This document shows, in pieces, positions 62,509 through 64,000 of a stretch of 64,000 bases of DNA; within the stretch, counting starts at the first letter, position 1; each line of letters begins with the position of its first letter. A program made the position numbers and the translations under genes. Source of the DNA: Streptomyces mirabilis (GTDB taxonomy: Bacteria; Actinomycetota; Actinomycetes; Streptomycetales; Streptomycetaceae); contig NZ_CP074102.1 in assembly GCF_018310535.1 (NCBI RefSeq), positions 4,526,001 through 4,590,000 on the forward strand, in the 5' to 3' direction. The notes below the pieces were generated by a model. The model was given only the letters and a program-made list of their open reading frames with translations, searched no databases and had not been told where the DNA came from.

Positions 62509-62526
62509 CCAGGGCAAGAAGAAGTA
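62509..62526. other. Right 18-bp island repeat (attR)
   Basis: Identical to 50947-50964 in the gpmA 3' end. Here the codons read QGKKK then TAA, without any gpmA coding sequence before them, followed by a terminator that fits a gpmA 3' flank. Confidence 0.75.
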
Positions 62527-62540
62527 ACGCGAGCTGATAA

Positions 62541-62578
62541 AGCCCCCTGCCCGCGGTTTCCTCCGTGGGCAGGGGGCT
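62541..62578 (+). terminator. Presumed native gpmA terminator
   Basis: A perfect 12-bp stem, AGCCCCCTGCCC with GGGCAGGGGGCT, lies 14 nt beyond the right island repeat. Confidence 0.7.
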
Positions 62579-62640
62579 TGGTCGTGTACCCGTGTACCGG
62601 GGGTCCTGGCGGGTCCTCAGGCCTGGCGACCGCATGCAGA

Positions 62641-62669
62641 AGGGGCCCCGTCGTGGTGACGGGGCCCCT
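62641..62669. terminator. Bidirectional terminator
   Basis: AGGGGCCCCGTC-gtggt-GACGGGGCCCCT is a perfect 12-bp stem downstream of the Cys-rich small gene on the minus strand. Confidence 0.75.
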
Positions 62670-62687
62670 CTGGGTGGGGCTACGTGA

Positions 62688-62840
62688 TCAGCCGCACTGG
62701 CACGGGTTGCCCGACTGGCAGCCGCAGCCGCAGCCGGAGCCGCAGCCGCAGGCGCCGAACAGCGGGAGGCTTTTGATGTCGGCGGGCTGGTCGGTGTCGC
62801 GGTCCAGGGTCGGGTCGGGCGTGGCGGGAGAATCGGCCAT
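62688..62840 (-). CDS. 50-residue Cys/Gly-rich protein
   Basis: The ATG at 62840 has GAGGAGG 6 nt upstream. The first 29 residues are ordinary and acidic (MADSPATPDPTLDRDTDQPA). Then come seven Cys among Gly, Ser and Gln (CGCGSGCGCGC, NPCQCG) up to the stop. The layout suggests a metal-binding, metallothionein-like peptide or a modified precursor peptide; neither can be shown. It is followed by a strong terminator. Confidence 0.6.
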   Translation of the reverse strand: MADSPATPDPTLDRDTDQPADIKSLPLFGACGCGSGCGCGCQSGNPCQCG

Positions 62841-63012
62841 GGTGTCCTCCTCAATGAGGCCTCAATGAGGCATCGAGGCCAGGGGCCTACGCCTATACAC
62901 CTAGGCGAGGCACGGGTGCCTACCCCCATTGCATGCCCGCTCCACTGGGCGCATCAACGGCGCACTGAGGCTCGCCCGCGCCCCCGGAGTGAGACGGAGG
63001 CCCCCGCGGACC

Positions 63013-63702
63013 TCAGACGCCCTCCGCCCCCGTGACCGGCTGAATGTCGGGCTGGAGCTCGTCCGCGTGCTCACCCGTCACCAGGTACACCACACGCTTG
63101 GCCACCGACACCGCGTGGTCGGCGAAGCGCTCGTAGTAACGGCCCAGCAGGGTGACGTCGACGGCGGTCTCGATGCCGTGCTTCCAGCGGTCGTCCAGCA
63201 GGTGCTGGAAGAGCGTGCGGTGCAGCAGGTCCATCTCGTCGTCGTCCTGCTCCAGCTGGAGCGCCAGGTCGACGTCCTTCGTGATGATCACCTCGGCCGC
63301 CTTCGCCATCAGGCGCTGCGCGAGCTGGCCCATCTCCAGGATCGTGGCGTGCAGGTCGTGCGGGATCGCCCGCTCGGGGAAGCGCAGCCGGGCCAGCTTC
63401 GCCACGTGCTGGGCCAGGTCGCCGGAGCGCTCCAGGTCGGCGGACATGCGGAGCGAGGTGACGACGATACGCAGGTCCGTCGCCACCGGCTGCTGGCGGG
63501 CCAGCAGGGCTATCGCGCGGGCTTCGAGCTCGTGCTGGAGATCGTCGACCTTCTGGTCGGCCGCGATCACGCTCTCGGCCAGCTTCAGATCGGCGTCGAG
63601 GATGGCCGTGGTGGCGCGCCCGATCGCCGACCCGACGAGCCGGGCCATCTCGACCAGGCCGTCGCCGATCGAGTCAAGTTCCTCGTGGTACGCGTCACGC
63701 AT
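63013..63702 (-). CDS. phoU: PhoU, phosphate-signalling regulator
   Basis: This 229-residue protein has two three-helix PhoU repeats, with metal-binding signatures TSLRMSADLERSGDLAQHVAK (about 83-103) and GRYYERFADHAVSVAKRVVYL (about 188-208). It modulates PhoR activity and intracellular phosphate. It is divergent from phoR, with a PHO box in between, as in other Streptomyces. Confidence 0.93.
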   Translation of the reverse strand: MRDAYHEELDSIGDGLVEMARLVGSAIGRATTAILDADLKLAESVIAADQKVDDLQHELEARAIALLARQQPVATDLRIVVTSLRMSADLERSGDLAQHVAKLARLRFPERAIPHDLHATILEMGQLAQRLMAKAAEVIITKDVDLALQLEQDDDEMDLLHRTLFQHLLDDRWKHGIETAVDVTLLGRYYERFADHAVSVAKRVVYLVTGEHADELQPDIQPVTGAEGV

Positions 63703-63822
63703 CTGCTTTGTCCCTCTCTTACGTCACCTTGGGGCCCGGGCTGCCCGCCGGACGGACCGCCGGACGGGCCCCGTGAACCCCACGCTCCCACGTTCCGGCC
63801 CGTACGCGTCCGTTTCAGTCAC

Positions 63823-63855
63823 CCCAAATGAACCATCCCTGGCTCCTGGGTGAAC
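63823..63855 (-). promoter_or_regulatory. PHO box in the phoU-phoR intergenic region
   Basis: On the minus strand three consecutive 11-bp direct repeat units are seen: GTTCACCCAGG, AGCCAGGGATG (weak) and GTTCATTTGGG, matching the GTTCACC consensus of PhoP sites. It should mediate PhoP activation of phoU and of phoRP in the other direction. Confidence 0.8.
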
Positions 63856-63928
63856 TCTGGGCGACGAGTGTTCGAGGTCGCACTCCGATGGCTGTGGCCT
63901 GGCGTGACGACATGCCTAACCTGGGGGC

Positions 63929-64000
63929 ATGGACGTGAACGCGGCGGTCGCCGCAGCGGCAGCGATCGCCGGAGTGCTCACCGGTGTCATCGCCATGCTG
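63929..64000 (+). CDS. phoR: Start of phoR (phosphate sensor kinase), truncated by the window edge
   Basis: Twenty-four codons are present: MDVNAAVAAAAAIAGVLTGVIAML, the hydrophobic N-terminal helix of the SenX3/PhoR-type kinase that is divergent from phoU in Streptomyces. Identity rests on position and this leader only. Confidence 0.75.
   Translation, partial: MDVNAAVAAAAAIAGVLTGVIAML

Overview
The window is high-GC actinobacterial DNA and almost certainly a Streptomyces chromosome core. Marker genes in Streptomyces order support this: glnR, nur, rsiG (the c-di-GMP-dependent anti-sigma factor), devE/devA/devB, mshA, gpmA, and phoU with the start of phoR at the right edge. No gene symbol below was checked against a database; all rest on sequence motifs and recalled families.

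1-18.7 kb is core: the end of a secreted trypsin-like protease, a LacI regulator, glnR, an alpha/beta hydrolase, a MoaD-like protein with a coupled membrane protein, and a DUF2993 protein. A sulfur operon follows, with a 26-codon cysteine-rich leader ORF ahead of a rhodanese and a DUF1416 gene. Next come a DsrE protein, a translationally coupled operon of three related membrane-anchored proteins, nitrobindin, nur, ygfZ, dtd, rsiG, asparaginase and an Eis-like acetyltransferase.

18.8-26.9 kb is the developmental dev locus and an extension of it. Three times, a tiny two-helix membrane protein is divergent from a GntR-type regulator whose C-terminal domain is neither UTRA nor FCD (devE, devA, and a third unnamed copy). 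devA is coupled to the HAD phosphatase devB. After the third copy come a 753-residue protein with two complete aminoglycoside-phosphotransferase-type kinase domains and a protein that fuses a two-helix membrane hairpin to a domain resembling the regulators' C-terminus. This fusion suggests that the mini membrane proteins and the regulators' C-terminal domains are partners. This is the best candidate for a poorly described system.

27-36.6 kb is accessory and rich in antibiotic-type functions: an MDR/TetR divergent pair, a HelD-type helicase, an F420 nitroreductase-hemerythrin fusion, a relic of a divergent ECF41 sigma/NmrA pair, a Rox-type rifamycin monooxygenase preceded by a rifamycin-associated element, and a TetX-like monooxygenase divergent from a TetR repressor.

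36.9-50.97 kb returns to core: XRE regulator, HBHA-like protein, DUF2516, PP2C phosphatase with receiver, NlpC/P60 hydrolase, methyltransferases, mshA, YbjN, a Tat-exported beta-helix protein, AraC, DUF2000, MFS and gpmA.

50.96-62.53 kb is a decayed integration hotspot bounded by an 18-bp perfect direct repeat of the 3' end of gpmA. It holds a pSAM2-type int-xis-repSA cassette whose integrase is split by about 3.3 kb carrying a frameshifted GNAT gene and a Tat-exported FAD oxidoreductase. It also holds an IS1380 scrap, 3' ends of tRNA-Arg(ACG) and tRNA-Ser(UGA), several copies of the tRNA-Arg att core, and small cargo genes (Imm35-like, TPR, VOC). Beyond it lie the presumed native gpmA terminator, a 50-aa Cys/Gly-rich protein, phoU, a PHO box and phoR.
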